Below the pieces are notes generated by a model. That model did no database searches. It saw nothing but the letters and a program-made list of their open reading frames with translations, and was not told the DNA's origin. The position numbers and the translations under genes were made by a program. Shown piece by piece: positions 15,880 through 24,987 of a stretch of DNA of 64,000 bases (position 1 is the stretch's first letter; each line of letters starts with the position of its first letter). Origin of the DNA: Ilyomonas sp963790435 (GTDB lineage: Bacteria > Bacteroidota > Bacteroidia > Chitinophagales > Chitinophagaceae); assembly GCA_963790435.1 (NCBI GenBank), contig CAWBOI010000001.1:186001-250000 (forward strand), in the 5' to 3' direction.

Positions 15880-17172
15880 TTATTTTTTCTGCATCAAACT
15901 TTCAATTTCCTCCACCGTTATCGGAATGTTTTTCATTAAATCAATGTTGCCGTCTTCTGTAATCCAAACATTGTTTTCAATGCGAACACCCATGGCTTCT
16001 TCTTCAATATAAATTCCAGGCTCAACAGTTACCAACATACCTGCTTCGAGTAGAACAGCTTTGCTTCCCAAATCGTGCACATCAATCCCCAAATGATGCG
16101 AAATGCCATGGTACAAATACCTGCGATAAGCCCGATTGTTTTTGTCTTCCTGTTCTACATCATCCTGGCTCAGCAAACCGATCTTTATAAAAATTTGCGT
16201 TGCTTCTTCACCTACTTTTTGTTCATACTCATTTAATGTAATACCAGGCTTTAATAAGGTTTTGCAATAATTGTGAAGATGCAAACAGGCATTGTACACT
16301 TCTTTTTGTCGCTCCGTAAATTTGCCATTTACCGGAATGGTTCGGGTTAGATCGGCTGCATAACCGCCATACAAAGCACCAAAGTCCATCAGTATCAATT
16401 CGCCGTCTTTACATTCTTCACTGTTGGAAATATAATGCAGGGTTCTTGCCCGGTCTCCGCTGGCAATGATGCTGCTGTAAGCCTCTCGTGTAGCACGGCT
16501 ACGCAAAAATTCGTGAAGGATTTCAGCTTCAATTTCGTATTCCGCTACGCCGGGTTTTACAAACTTGAGCAAACGGCGAAAGGCTTTTTCTGTGATGTCA
16601 ATTGCCTGTTGCGTAACAGCAACTTCATCCCCGGTTTTGATTTGCCGTAATTTTTTTAAGATACGTGCGCTACGCTCGTACTGATGCAACGGGTAGCGTT
16701 CTTTCATTTCATCAATAAAGCGATAATCGCGTGTTTTATAGAACGCGCCTTTTCTATCATTTTCATTCGTATTCAAATACACCGTTTCAGCCGTGTGCAT
16801 CCATATTTGCAACAACGGTTGCAGATTGTCCAACCATACTACCGTTTCAAAACCTGAGAGCCGTTTGGCTTCGTCTGCCCGCAAGCGTTTGCCATCCCAT
16901 TTTTCTTTTAATTCGTTCGGGCGAACCAATACCAATACTTCACGGTGTTTTTCATCAGGATTATCCGGATATAAAACCACCATTGTATCTTCCTGTTCAA
17001 TGCCTGAAAGCCAATACAGATCGCTGTTTTGCGTAAATTTATATGTAGCATCACCGTTCATCGGCATTTCATCATTGCTGTTAAAAATGGCAATGCTGTT
17101 GGACTTCATTTCCTGTATAAAACGCTTGCGGTTTTGCGTGAACAAAGTATTTGGAATCGGCAAATTTTTCAT
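15880..17172 (-). CDS. pepP: Aminopeptidase P family protein (Xaa-Pro aminopeptidase)
   Basis: The 430-residue enzyme of the M24B family removes an N-terminal residue preceding proline. The N-terminal creatinase-like domain covers about 1-165 (NSNDEMPMNGDATYKFTQNS, DLYWLSGIEQ). The pita-bread domain follows, with the dimetal ligands visible in LMDFGALYGGYAADLTRT (two aspartates), HGISHHLGIDVHD (histidine), TVEPGIYIE and VRIENNVW (two glutamates). All five ligands are present. The length matches E. coli PepP (about 440). It converges on the broken toxin. Confidence 0.92.
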   Translation of the reverse strand: MKNLPIPNTLFTQNRKRFIQEMKSNSIAIFNSNDEMPMNGDATYKFTQNSDLYWLSGIEQEDTMVVLYPDNPDEKHREVLVLVRPNELKEKWDGKRLRADEAKRLSGFETVVWLDNLQPLLQIWMHTAETVYLNTNENDRKGAFYKTRDYRFIDEMKERYPLHQYERSARILKKLRQIKTGDEVAVTQQAIDITEKAFRRLLKFVKPGVAEYEIEAEILHEFLRSRATREAYSSIIASGDRARTLHYISNSEECKDGELILMDFGALYGGYAADLTRTIPVNGKFTERQKEVYNACLHLHNYCKTLLKPGITLNEYEQKVGEEATQIFIKIGLLSQDDVEQEDKNNRAYRRYLYHGISHHLGIDVHDLGSKAVLLEAGMLVTVEPGIYIEEEAMGVRIENNVWITEDGNIDLMKNIPITVEEIESLMQKK

Positions 17173-17293
17173 GCCGCAAAGATGGAAAGAAAATGATTTG
17201 GGTGATGAAGAAATCTATGATGAAAGCAAATGCAATAGGAATGAAAAAAATTTGAGCAATTAGAAAGGCATTTGTTTTGTTACTTTGTAACCA

Positions 17294-17638
17294 TTGATGA
17301 ATGTATCAGCTTTACTTCGCAAGTGCATCAGCGTGTTTGTTTTTGCAGTGTTTGCATTCAGCATAACACCAGTGAGTTTATTGCACGATGTTGTTGCGAA
17401 TCACAACGACGTTTGCTATCACAATTTCAACAGCGACGGGAAGCAAGTTTCAAAAGCCGATATCAATTGTCATTGCCTTTCTTTTGTTGCCGAAGCGCAA
17501 TTTCTCAATACCAATGAGTCTTTTGTTTTTGGCGAAATAACTCTACTCAAAATTTCACCTCTTCCTTTTTTCACACACAACTTTTACTCCCAACATCACT
17601 TTTACTCCGAACTTCGGGGCCCGCCTTTTGCAGTTTGA
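17294..17638 (+). CDS. Small exported protein rich in His and Cys, unknown function
   Basis: The 114-residue product has an N-terminal hydrophobic segment (CISVFVFAVFAFSITPVSLL, about residues 11-30) consistent with a signal peptide or anchor. The mature part is short and contains a possible metal-binding pattern, LLHDVVANHNDVCYHN followed by INCHC, and ends PFAV. I do not recognise a family. It lies 92 bases before a TonB-dependent receptor on the same strand; small His/Cys proteins before receptors often belong to metal-uptake loci, so a periplasmic metal-related role is a reasonable guess only. Confidence 0.6.
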   Translation: MMNVSALLRKCISVFVFAVFAFSITPVSLLHDVVANHNDVCYHNFNSDGKQVSKADINCHCLSFVAEAQFLNTNESFVFGEITLLKISPLPFFTHNFYSQHHFYSELRGPPFAV

Positions 17639-17729
17639 ACCATTCCTTTTTTATTCAATCCACCGGCTTTTGTTTTTGTATCAATTTATAGCCGTCAATC
17701 TGCATTTATAACAATCAACTACAATCATT

Positions 17730-20174
17730 ATGTTTTATAAACTTATTCTTTTAGTCTCTTTTGTTTTGTTTATGTCTCAATCTTATGCGCAACGAACGCT
17801 TTCAGGAAAAGTGGTTTCTGCAAAAGATGGTGCTCCTTTAGAAGCCGCTTCTGTTTATATCAATGATTTGCGTTTGGGTACCATTACCGATTCGCTGGGC
17901 AATTATTCATTTAAAAATTTGCCCAATGGAAACTTCGTGGTGGAAGCTCGTTCCATCGGTTACAAATCGGTTACGCATAATCTCAGTTTTACAACTACAT
18001 CAACCCAAAATTTTAGCTTGCCGGAAAATGTGGTAGAAGAAAGCGAAGTGGTAGTAACTGGCTTGTCCAAAGCGGCACAAATCAGGCGCAGCGCGGTTCC
18101 TATTGTTTCTATCAGCCATGCGTACCTCGCTTCCAATCTCAATAACAATATCATTGATGCCATTACCAAAATACCTGGCATTACGGCCGTTACAACGGGT
18201 CCCAACATTTCAAAACCATATATACGCGGTTTAGGTTTCAACCGTATTTTGACATTGTATGATGGTGTGCGGCAGGAAGGCCAACAATGGGGTGATGAAC
18301 ATGGAATTGAAGTTGATCAATACAGCATTGATAGGGTAGAAGTGGTGAAAGGCCCGGCCAGCTTGAGTTATGGCTCTGATGCCTTAGCTGGTGTTGTGAA
18401 TTTAATTCCTACGCAACCTGCACCGGAAGGCAAAATTATCGGCGATGTAATTGGCGAGTATCATACCAACAATGGTCAGTTTGGCGGCACAGCAATGTTA
18501 AGCGGAACAAAACGGGGCTGGGAATGGTTGGGAAGAGTTTCGGATAAAGAAGCCACCAACTATCAAAACAAAGTTGATGGCAGAGTGTATGGGACTGCAT
18601 TTAAGGAACGTGATGCAACAGCTTATCTTGGCAAGCATGGAAGTTGGGGTTATTCGCACTTAAGCTTTTCTTTGTTTGATGACAGGCAAAAAATCCCCGA
18701 TGGCAGCCGCGATTCTATCACCGGACAATTTACCAAACAAATCACTGAGGCTGATACAATCCGACCCATTGTTTCGCCGGAAGAATTGAAATCTTATGAT
18801 ATAACAGGCACTTATCAGCGGGTTCGCAATTACCGCTTGTACAGCAACAACAGCTTCACGTTAGGAACAAGTCGTTTAGCAATTAATCTGGCGTTTCAAA
18901 ACAATCACCGGCAAGAGTTTGCACACCCTCAACAATTAAATATTGCAGGGCTGGATTTGCGATTGAATACATACAATTACGATGTAAAATGGTTCTTTCC
19001 TGAAAGCAATGGGTGGAATGTATCGGCAGGTATTAACGGCATGTATCAAACCAACGATGTTACAAAAGGAACAGATTTTATTATTCCTTCGTATCATCAG
19101 TTTGATATAGGTCCATTTGTGTATGCAAAAAAGACCATTGATAAATGGGATTTTGCAGGCGGCGTTCGTTACGATACGCGCTCATTCCAAAACTTTGCCT
19201 TATACACAACTACCGACCCGATAACAGGTTTTCCTAAGGCTTTATCATTACCTGCATCGGCAGGAGATACGGCAGTTTTCAACAATTACAAGCATGTTTT
19301 TTCGGGTGCATCCGGCAGCTTAGGCTTTACTTATAATGCCAACGATAAAATATCTTTCAAAGCCAATATAGCACGCGGCTTCAGAGCACCGAACATCTCC
19401 GAAATTTCTGCTAACGGCGTTCATCCCGGAACCAACCTTTACCAGATAGGAAGTGATAAGTTTAAACCAGAATTTTCCTTGCAGGAAGATGTTGGTTTTA
19501 CCTACTCATCCCAATACGTAGTGATTAATGTTAGCGTGTTCAACAACAACATCAATAATTATATATTTAATCAAAAGTTGGTAACTGCAACCGGTGCCGA
19601 TTCAGTGATTGTGGCAGGCAATCAAACCTACAAATTTCAGCAAGGCAAAGCACAGTTGTATGGCGGCGAAATGAATATTGATTTTCATATTATCAAACCG
19701 CTGCATTTTGAAAACAGCTTATCAACTGTTTGGGGCGAAAACAAAGCTACTGGCAATATAAAAATCAATGATAGTTCGCGCTATCTTCCGCTCATTCCGC
19801 CGTTTCACGGCGTGTCGGAACTGCGTTACGATTTTGCATCAAAACAAAACCATATTGTCAATGGTTTTATCAAAGCACAGGTTGTTTATTATGCCCGTCA
19901 AAACCGTGTTTATTTAACCGACAATACCGAAACACCAACGGCTGGTTATACATTGTTCAATGCAGGTGTGGGCTGCGGCTTTACCAATAAGCAAGGGAAA
20001 GTTTTATTCAATCTTTATGTGATGGGTGATAATTTGTTTGATGTTGCTTACTATGATCATTTAAGCCGGTTGAAATATTTCACTTCGCCTTATAATCCAA
20101 TGCTGGGTATTCATAACATGGGAAGAAACATCAGCTTTAAGATTGACGTTCCACTGGCTTTTAATATGAAGTAA
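17730..20174 (+). CDS. TonB-dependent outer-membrane receptor
   Basis: The 814-residue protein has a signal peptide (MFYKLILLVSFVLFMSQSYA), a carboxypeptidase-regulatory-like domain (about 22-100, LSGKVVSAKDGAPLEAASVY), a plug domain (about 115-235, KPYIRGLGFNRILTLYDGVR and VEVVKGPASLSYGSDALAGV) and a beta-barrel ending NISFKIDVPLAFNM. It lacks SusC-type features and no SusD partner follows, so a siderophore, metal or cofactor substrate is likelier than a glycan. The plug loop GQQWGDEHGIEVDQ carries acidic and His residues. The preceding His/Cys protein hints at metal uptake, without proof. Confidence 0.92.
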   Translation: MFYKLILLVSFVLFMSQSYAQRTLSGKVVSAKDGAPLEAASVYINDLRLGTITDSLGNYSFKNLPNGNFVVEARSIGYKSVTHNLSFTTTSTQNFSLPENVVEESEVVVTGLSKAAQIRRSAVPIVSISHAYLASNLNNNIIDAITKIPGITAVTTGPNISKPYIRGLGFNRILTLYDGVRQEGQQWGDEHGIEVDQYSIDRVEVVKGPASLSYGSDALAGVVNLIPTQPAPEGKIIGDVIGEYHTNNGQFGGTAMLSGTKRGWEWLGRVSDKEATNYQNKVDGRVYGTAFKERDATAYLGKHGSWGYSHLSFSLFDDRQKIPDGSRDSITGQFTKQITEADTIRPIVSPEELKSYDITGTYQRVRNYRLYSNNSFTLGTSRLAINLAFQNNHRQEFAHPQQLNIAGLDLRLNTYNYDVKWFFPESNGWNVSAGINGMYQTNDVTKGTDFIIPSYHQFDIGPFVYAKKTIDKWDFAGGVRYDTRSFQNFALYTTTDPITGFPKALSLPASAGDTAVFNNYKHVFSGASGSLGFTYNANDKISFKANIARGFRAPNISEISANGVHPGTNLYQIGSDKFKPEFSLQEDVGFTYSSQYVVINVSVFNNNINNYIFNQKLVTATGADSVIVAGNQTYKFQQGKAQLYGGEMNIDFHIIKPLHFENSLSTVWGENKATGNIKINDSSRYLPLIPPFHGVSELRYDFASKQNHIVNGFIKAQVVYYARQNRVYLTDNTETPTAGYTLFNAGVGCGFTNKQGKVLFNLYVMGDNLFDVAYYDHLSRLKYFTSPYNPMLGIHNMGRNISFKIDVPLAFNMK

Positions 20175-20192
20175 AATACAACACGGAATTAT

Positions 20193-20371
20193 AGAACACG
20201 GATAACACTGACTGCGTGCATGGATTTACAGGATTATCTGAACCGGAATAAATGAGATGAAAAGGATGTTTGAGATGTTGCTGAAGTTTGTTTTTACCAT
20301 AATATTCAATATTACTTATTCAATATTAAATCCTGAACATCCATGCACGAAGTGCATGTCATCCGTGTTCC
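20193..20371. repeat. 179-base element with about 40-base inverted termini
   Basis: The left arm (20193-20232, GAACACGGATAACACTGACT followed by GCGTGCATGGATTTACAGG) and the right arm (20332-20371) are imperfect inverted repeats; GAACACGGAT and CGTGCATGGAT match exactly. Between them lie about 100 AT-rich bases without an open frame. The 234 bases between the receptor and the endonuclease hold nothing else. The right arm contains the upstream ATG of the endonuclease frame, arguing against that start. Confidence 0.65.
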
Positions 20372-20408
20372 ATCTTCTCTTGGTAAGAAAATTGCTTTTT
20401 TATTTTGG

Positions 20409-21071
20409 ATGAAGAAGCCTTATGACATTCCCACGATGTTACAACTGATTGAAAAAGCAGTTGCACCTTATCCGAAAGCAGCCATGTTTCAATTGTATGA
20501 AGAAGGCTTCAATTCTGTATTTGAGCAATTGGTTTCGTGCATTATTTCTATTCGTACATTGGATGAAGCAACCATCCCAATATCACATCGTTTGTTTGCG
20601 AAAGCAAGAACAGCAGAAGCCATTGCTGCATTGTCAAAAGAAGAATTGGCCGAATTGATTCATGGTACCACATTCTCATACAACAAAGTGAATACGATAC
20701 TAAAAATCGCGAAAGAATCCGTTGAAAAATGGGGCGGAAATTTGCCAGCAGATTATGAAGTACTCACTTCTTTTTCGGGTGTCGGTCCCAAATGCGCCAA
20801 TCTTGCACTGGGCGTTGCTACAAAAAGTGCAGCCATCTCGGTTGACATTCATGTGCATCGTGTAGTAAATCGCTGGGGCTTTGTTCAAACAACAACACCT
20901 GAACAAACGATGATGGCATTGGAAGAGAAGGTGCAAAAACAAAACTGGATTGACATTAACCGTTTGCTGATGCCGTTTGGCAAGCACATTTGCACGGGCA
21001 GAGCGCCGCATTGTTCGACGTGTATGGTGCTGGATTATTGCAGACAGGTTGGCGTTACATCGCACCGATAA
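20409..21071 (+). CDS. Endonuclease III-family DNA glycosylase
   Basis: The 220-residue protein has the helix-hairpin-helix GPD fold of base-excision repair glycosylases. SGVGPKCANLALGVA holds the hairpin and the catalytic lysine, SVDIHVHRVVNRWGF the catalytic aspartate, and the C-terminal C-x6-C-x2-C-x5-C binds a [4Fe-4S] cluster. These are the features of Nth (oxidised pyrimidines). The N-terminal half differs somewhat from standard Nth, so a subfamily of different specificity is possible. I start at ATG 20409 (MKKPYDIPTMLQLIEK), because the longer frame from 20343 begins inside a repeat. It ends one base from the convergent OstA-like gene. Confidence 0.85.
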   Translation: MKKPYDIPTMLQLIEKAVAPYPKAAMFQLYEEGFNSVFEQLVSCIISIRTLDEATIPISHRLFAKARTAEAIAALSKEELAELIHGTTFSYNKVNTILKIAKESVEKWGGNLPADYEVLTSFSGVGPKCANLALGVATKSAAISVDIHVHRVVNRWGFVQTTTPEQTMMALEEKVQKQNWIDINRLLMPFGKHICTGRAPHCSTCMVLDYCRQVGVTSHR

Positions 21072-21072
21072 A

Positions 21073-22692
21073 TCATTTACCAAACAATTCTTCACGGCTC
21101 TTTGGTCGTTTGTCGTTTTGCCATGTGAAGCCACGCAATTTCAACTCTTCATGGTTCACTTGCTGCATCGGGTAAAACACGCCTTTTAAATTATAAAGCC
21201 GCGATATTTTATCCGGCTTTCTGCCTTTAAAATAAGTATTAATGGCATCGCAGCTTGATTTGTCAACACCGATAAATTTCTTGTTGTCATCCTGCGCATA
21301 ATACACCGATTCGGCATTGCCTTGCGTATGAATAAAATTGATTTCACCATCTTTAAAAAGCCCATTGATGATGCGACCTTTGATTTGATTGAAAAATTGC
21401 GTGCTGTCAACATTGCTGATGGCAAGCGCATTCTCAAAAACATTCACTTTTTGCGGCTTTTTGTTTTGCGTAAATAAATAAATCGTATCACCGGTTATCT
21501 GGCTGTTGTTCGACCAGACGATTGGATTTTTAAAGAAACGAAACACTGAATCGGCTGCCGAATAAAACAAGCTATCACCCATGGCCTGCAACGAATCGGA
21601 GAAGATGCGAACATGGTAATACGCTTCCACATATCTGTCTTTCGAACTGTCTTTTGGAGACTTCAATAAACTATCTAATGAGATTGCGGAATCCAATGCA
21701 GCCGGCACTTTGCGCGTTTGCAACAGTTGTGAAAGTTTTGCCGTAAACAATGTATCAGCCGAAAGAAAAAGCGAGTCGCCATTTTGTTTGAACATCATTA
21801 CAGGGTGTTGAGTTGCCAATGCGACACCTTGTTTTCGATTGCCTTTTATATCATTAGCAAAAAGAGCGTACCCTTGTGCAGTATCGCGGTAAATGGCATT
21901 TCCACGTCCTTGAAAATTGCCTGTTGAATCTTCGCTTGCCAATTCGTCTGCAATCAAAAAAGAGGTACTGTCCTGTACAGCAGAACGCGAACCAAAATAA
22001 GATTGCTTAGTGGTTAAATTGTAATAACCGTTAGATGTGTGGATCACTTTTTTTCCACTTACAATTTTGGTTGGAACGGTGAACGTTGCAATGTTGGTGT
22101 ATGTGTTGTATAGCAATGTATCGGTGGTAACGCGATAATCAGGATTGATTAGCACCACATGCTTTTTGAAATTAGCATCGCGCGTTTGCCCGTAATAATA
22201 TCCTTCATCTGAAGTGAGCGTTGTTTGTCCGTTTACCAACGTTCCGCCATTTCTGTAAATACCGATTTTCGTTTGTGTGTTGTAATCTAGTTCAGGCGTA
22301 GTAAGCGTTCCTTTGCCATCGGTTAAGCGAACATTTTTTCTTAAAAATGCGGTTTTATCGTTGCCGACATAACGCAGGTAATCAGCATAGGTATTCACGC
22401 TGTCGGCGTTGTTGATGTGTACATGACCAAACGCCTCCATTGTATTGTTGCGCTCGTTCAAAATGGCGCTATCGCAATAAAATTTTGTGTTCTGCTGCTG
22501 TACGGCAACATTGTTTTTTAAAATCTTAAGATTCGTGGTGTCGTTGAGTTTTTTGAATGTCAACGTATCTGCATGAATGATGTTGATTTGCTTGCTGTTC
22601 GGGTCAACAGAACTTTGTGCAAAAACAAACTTGCTTTCGCACATTAAAAAAAGAAGAAAAATAGTGGCATTTACAAACTTCGCACGAGTCAT
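21073..22692 (-). CDS. OstA/LptA-like organic solvent tolerance protein
   Basis: The 539-residue protein has a signal peptide (IFLLFLMCESKFVFAQS) and a periplasmic OstA/LptA-type beta-jellyroll made of repeated units: LKILKNNVAVQQQNTKFYCD, AFGHVHINNADSVNTYADYL, FLRKNVRLTDGKGTLTTPEL and further copies to about residue 420. LptA carries lipopolysaccharide across the periplasm; this larger Bacteroidota form is assumed to have a related role. It lies three bases after mlaD and downstream of an amidase gene, with lptD divergent, a grouping that supports envelope lipid transport. Confidence 0.85.
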   Translation of the reverse strand: MTRAKFVNATIFLLFLMCESKFVFAQSSVDPNSKQINIIHADTLTFKKLNDTTNLKILKNNVAVQQQNTKFYCDSAILNERNNTMEAFGHVHINNADSVNTYADYLRYVGNDKTAFLRKNVRLTDGKGTLTTPELDYNTQTKIGIYRNGGTLVNGQTTLTSDEGYYYGQTRDANFKKHVVLINPDYRVTTDTLLYNTYTNIATFTVPTKIVSGKKVIHTSNGYYNLTTKQSYFGSRSAVQDSTSFLIADELASEDSTGNFQGRGNAIYRDTAQGYALFANDIKGNRKQGVALATQHPVMMFKQNGDSLFLSADTLFTAKLSQLLQTRKVPAALDSAISLDSLLKSPKDSSKDRYVEAYYHVRIFSDSLQAMGDSLFYSAADSVFRFFKNPIVWSNNSQITGDTIYLFTQNKKPQKVNVFENALAISNVDSTQFFNQIKGRIINGLFKDGEINFIHTQGNAESVYYAQDDNKKFIGVDKSSCDAINTYFKGRKPDKISRLYNLKGVFYPMQQVNHEELKLRGFTWQNDKRPKSREELFGK

Positions 22693-22695
22693 ACA

Positions 22696-23745
22696 TTATC
22701 TCCGTTGAATCAAAATGGTATCCTTCGAGGCGATCAATGTATCGGGTTTGGTTTGTTCGTTCAATGGCTTTGTTATGTAATTGCCTTTGTCTTTTTTACC
22801 AAAAATCGAAATGTTCACATACCGCCGCGGATGTACGCGAAGGTCATCCGTTAATGTATGCAAACTCACAACCGTGCTGTTTAAGTTGTTGTAAATTTCG
22901 CGGTCGTAAAGCAACGCGCCAACCGAACCTTTGGTTGAATTGATGGCAGACATTGCGCTGTCAAGCTTTGTAGTAGCGGCTTTTATCTGCATCATAATAC
23001 TATCCAAACGCAAGCGTGCAAGATTGCCGGTTAAGGTATCAACATTGTTTAGCGAATGCGTAAGCGTTGCATTGTTATCGGCTAAGTTTTGCGTAAACCG
23101 ATTTACGTTATTCAATGTAGCAGCCAGTGAGCCACTTTCAACATTTAGCAATTTGTTTAGGGAAGCGGTTGAGATAACCAATGCTGCCGAAGCACTGCTT
23201 AAGTTGCCGATTACAGATTGCAAATTGCCTTTTGTTTTTGTATCTAAAATGGCATTGAAGTTTCTGAACAAAGAATCGAGCGAGTGCATGGTTGAGGTAA
23301 CGGCATCAGCAACAGGACCTAATTTATTTGTAAGCGTTCCCAGCAAACCCGGATTGTTGTTCGTGGCAATGGTATCGTTGTTTTTATAAAATACGCCGCT
23401 ATTGCCCAAATCAATTTCAATACTTGGCGAACCCAGCGGATTAGTATTGATGTTTGCAACAGAGTTGTTAGGTATGTTAAATTGCTCTTTTAATTTAATG
23501 GTAACAATGATGTCGGTAACGGTTTTGTTTGCCGATTCAATTTCCGATACACTGCCAATTTGAAAGCCGTTTACATACACTGCGTTGGAAGGGGCAAGAC
23601 CTTTGATATCGGCATATTTTGCATAAAAATAATTACCGCTTTTGAATAAGCTTTTTCCTTTCAAAAAATTAAAACCTAAAATCAAAAGCGCAACTGCAAT
23701 GATTGTGAATGCGCCAATTTTGGTTTCGTTCGATATTTTCATCAA
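22696..23745 (-). CDS. MlaD-family (MCE domain) lipid transport protein
   Basis: The 349-residue protein has one N-terminal membrane helix (IGAFTIIAVALLILGFNFLK) and an MCE domain (about 38-115, FYAKYADIKGLAPSNAVYVN then GFQIGSVSEI and SIEIDLGNSGV). The remainder is predicted helical, rich in Asn/Leu, as in MCE proteins forming periplasmic tunnels. MlaD subunits bind phospholipid for an ABC transporter moving lipids between membranes; no MlaE or MlaF gene lies in this window. The three-base spacing to the OstA-like gene indicates cotranscription. Confidence 0.9.
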   Translation of the reverse strand: MMKISNETKIGAFTIIAVALLILGFNFLKGKSLFKSGNYFYAKYADIKGLAPSNAVYVNGFQIGSVSEIESANKTVTDIIVTIKLKEQFNIPNNSVANINTNPLGSPSIEIDLGNSGVFYKNNDTIATNNNPGLLGTLTNKLGPVADAVTSTMHSLDSLFRNFNAILDTKTKGNLQSVIGNLSSASAALVISTASLNKLLNVESGSLAATLNNVNRFTQNLADNNATLTHSLNNVDTLTGNLARLRLDSIMMQIKAATTKLDSAMSAINSTKGSVGALLYDREIYNNLNSTVVSLHTLTDDLRVHPRRYVNISIFGKKDKGNYITKPLNEQTKPDTLIASKDTILIQRR

Positions 23746-23921
23746 AGTGGTTTTATGTCAGAGGCTGCAACGCAAATGTAAGGGGATTGCTTATGCCAAC
23801 GGTTTGCATGCATCAAAGGGAAATGATAATTTTATGAATGGCAAATCTAAGCGTTATCAGATTATATGTAACTACATCTGTTTAAAATATGACAGAAGTA
23901 TGTTGTGTATGAATGAAGTAA

Positions 23922-24929
23922 TTATTTGTTTGATGAATCAGATGAGCCGTTTGCAGTTTGTTGCGATGTTTGGGGAACATTGCCATTTTCCAAACTTTCT
24001 TTGTAGCGCAAAACGCCGCGCATAATGGCATACGCCACTTCGCTCTGGTCTTTATCATCGTTCAAATAATTCTCTTCCTCGCGATTGCAGATGAAACCTG
24101 TTTCCACTAAGATGGAGGGCATTGCGGTTGCCTGAAGCACTAATATTCCTTTGTTGTTACGTTGTAACACGCCACGGTTTACCCGGCCTTGTTTTTCAAA
24201 TTCTTCCTGCACCAGTTCGGCAACCATGAGGCTATTGTTGAAATATTTTTTAGTAAGAATAGAAGCTCTGATTTTTGCTTCAGGCGAATCAAACATAAAT
24301 GCAGAGGAATCGGTACCAGCGCTATCTTCCATTTCACCTTCCGAATTGCCAACAGATTTTTGTTTATCTGTCGCTTTGCTCACCGCCCAAACATACACTT
24401 CGGTGCCTTTGGCATCGCAGCCTAAATTGGTGTATTTATAAACGGGAACCGTGCGTGTATGCGCTACTTTTCTTTTTTTCTTTCCTTTGCCCGAGTAAGA
24501 ATAATACGTTTCTTTTTTATGCCCTATAAGGTCTTTCCTGAATTTGTCGCTGGTAGAGTTTAAATGTATGCTGATAAACAAATCACCATGATTTTCATTG
24601 GCAAATTGTGCACGCCTTCTGAGGGCAGCATCTTTATTATTTAAATGATCGGGAAGGTATTCATCTGTTCTGGTAAAAAGAATTTTTGTATTGGGCAGGT
24701 TCTGTTTTAGCATATCGCCCAGCTTCAAGGCAATTTCCAAAGCCTTGCTCGATTCGTTGCTGTAAGCGCCCGGAGCGCCTGGATCGGGCAATCCATGACC
24801 CGGATCAATGATGATGGTTTTTAAAACATTCTTTTGCGCTGCATCGTTTCCAAAATCCGGCTTGTCAAAAGAAGAAAGAACAAAAAGGAAACAAAGAATT
24901 AAGCCTGCTTTACCGGACAATTTATACAT
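23922..24929 (-). CDS. N-acetylmuramoyl-L-alanine amidase
   Basis: The 335-residue exported zinc hydrolase cleaves the bond between MurNAc and the stem peptide. A signal peptide (LSGKAGLILCFLFVLSS) precedes an amidase_3 domain with IIIDPGHGLPDPGAPG (zinc His), a Glu in NESSKALEIA, DLFISIHLNS (second His) and SILVETGFICN (catalytic Glu). An insertion near 140-200 (YYSYSGKGKKKRKVAHTRTV) is Lys-rich and could contact the wall. The gene begins the amidase-mlaD-ostA series, with 176 bases to mlaD. It faces lptD, 58 bases away. Confidence 0.92.
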   Translation of the reverse strand: MYKLSGKAGLILCFLFVLSSFDKPDFGNDAAQKNVLKTIIIDPGHGLPDPGAPGAYSNESSKALEIALKLGDMLKQNLPNTKILFTRTDEYLPDHLNNKDAALRRRAQFANENHGDLFISIHLNSTSDKFRKDLIGHKKETYYSYSGKGKKKRKVAHTRTVPVYKYTNLGCDAKGTEVYVWAVSKATDKQKSVGNSEGEMEDSAGTDSSAFMFDSPEAKIRASILTKKYFNNSLMVAELVQEEFEKQGRVNRGVLQRNNKGILVLQATAMPSILVETGFICNREEENYLNDDKDQSEVAYAIMRGVLRYKESLENGNVPQTSQQTANGSSDSSNK

Positions 24930-24968
24930 AATTCACGTATCGTTAAGTTATCTGTTTACGGTTTCGGT

Positions 24969-24976
24969 TACTTTTG
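24969..24976 (+). promoter_or_regulatory. Candidate -7 box of lptD
   Basis: TACTTTTG matches TAnnTTTG, 11 bases before the ATG at 24988, supporting that start over the longer open frame that begins within the divergent amidase gene. Confidence 0.4.
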
Positions 24977-24987
24977 TTTTTAACTGT

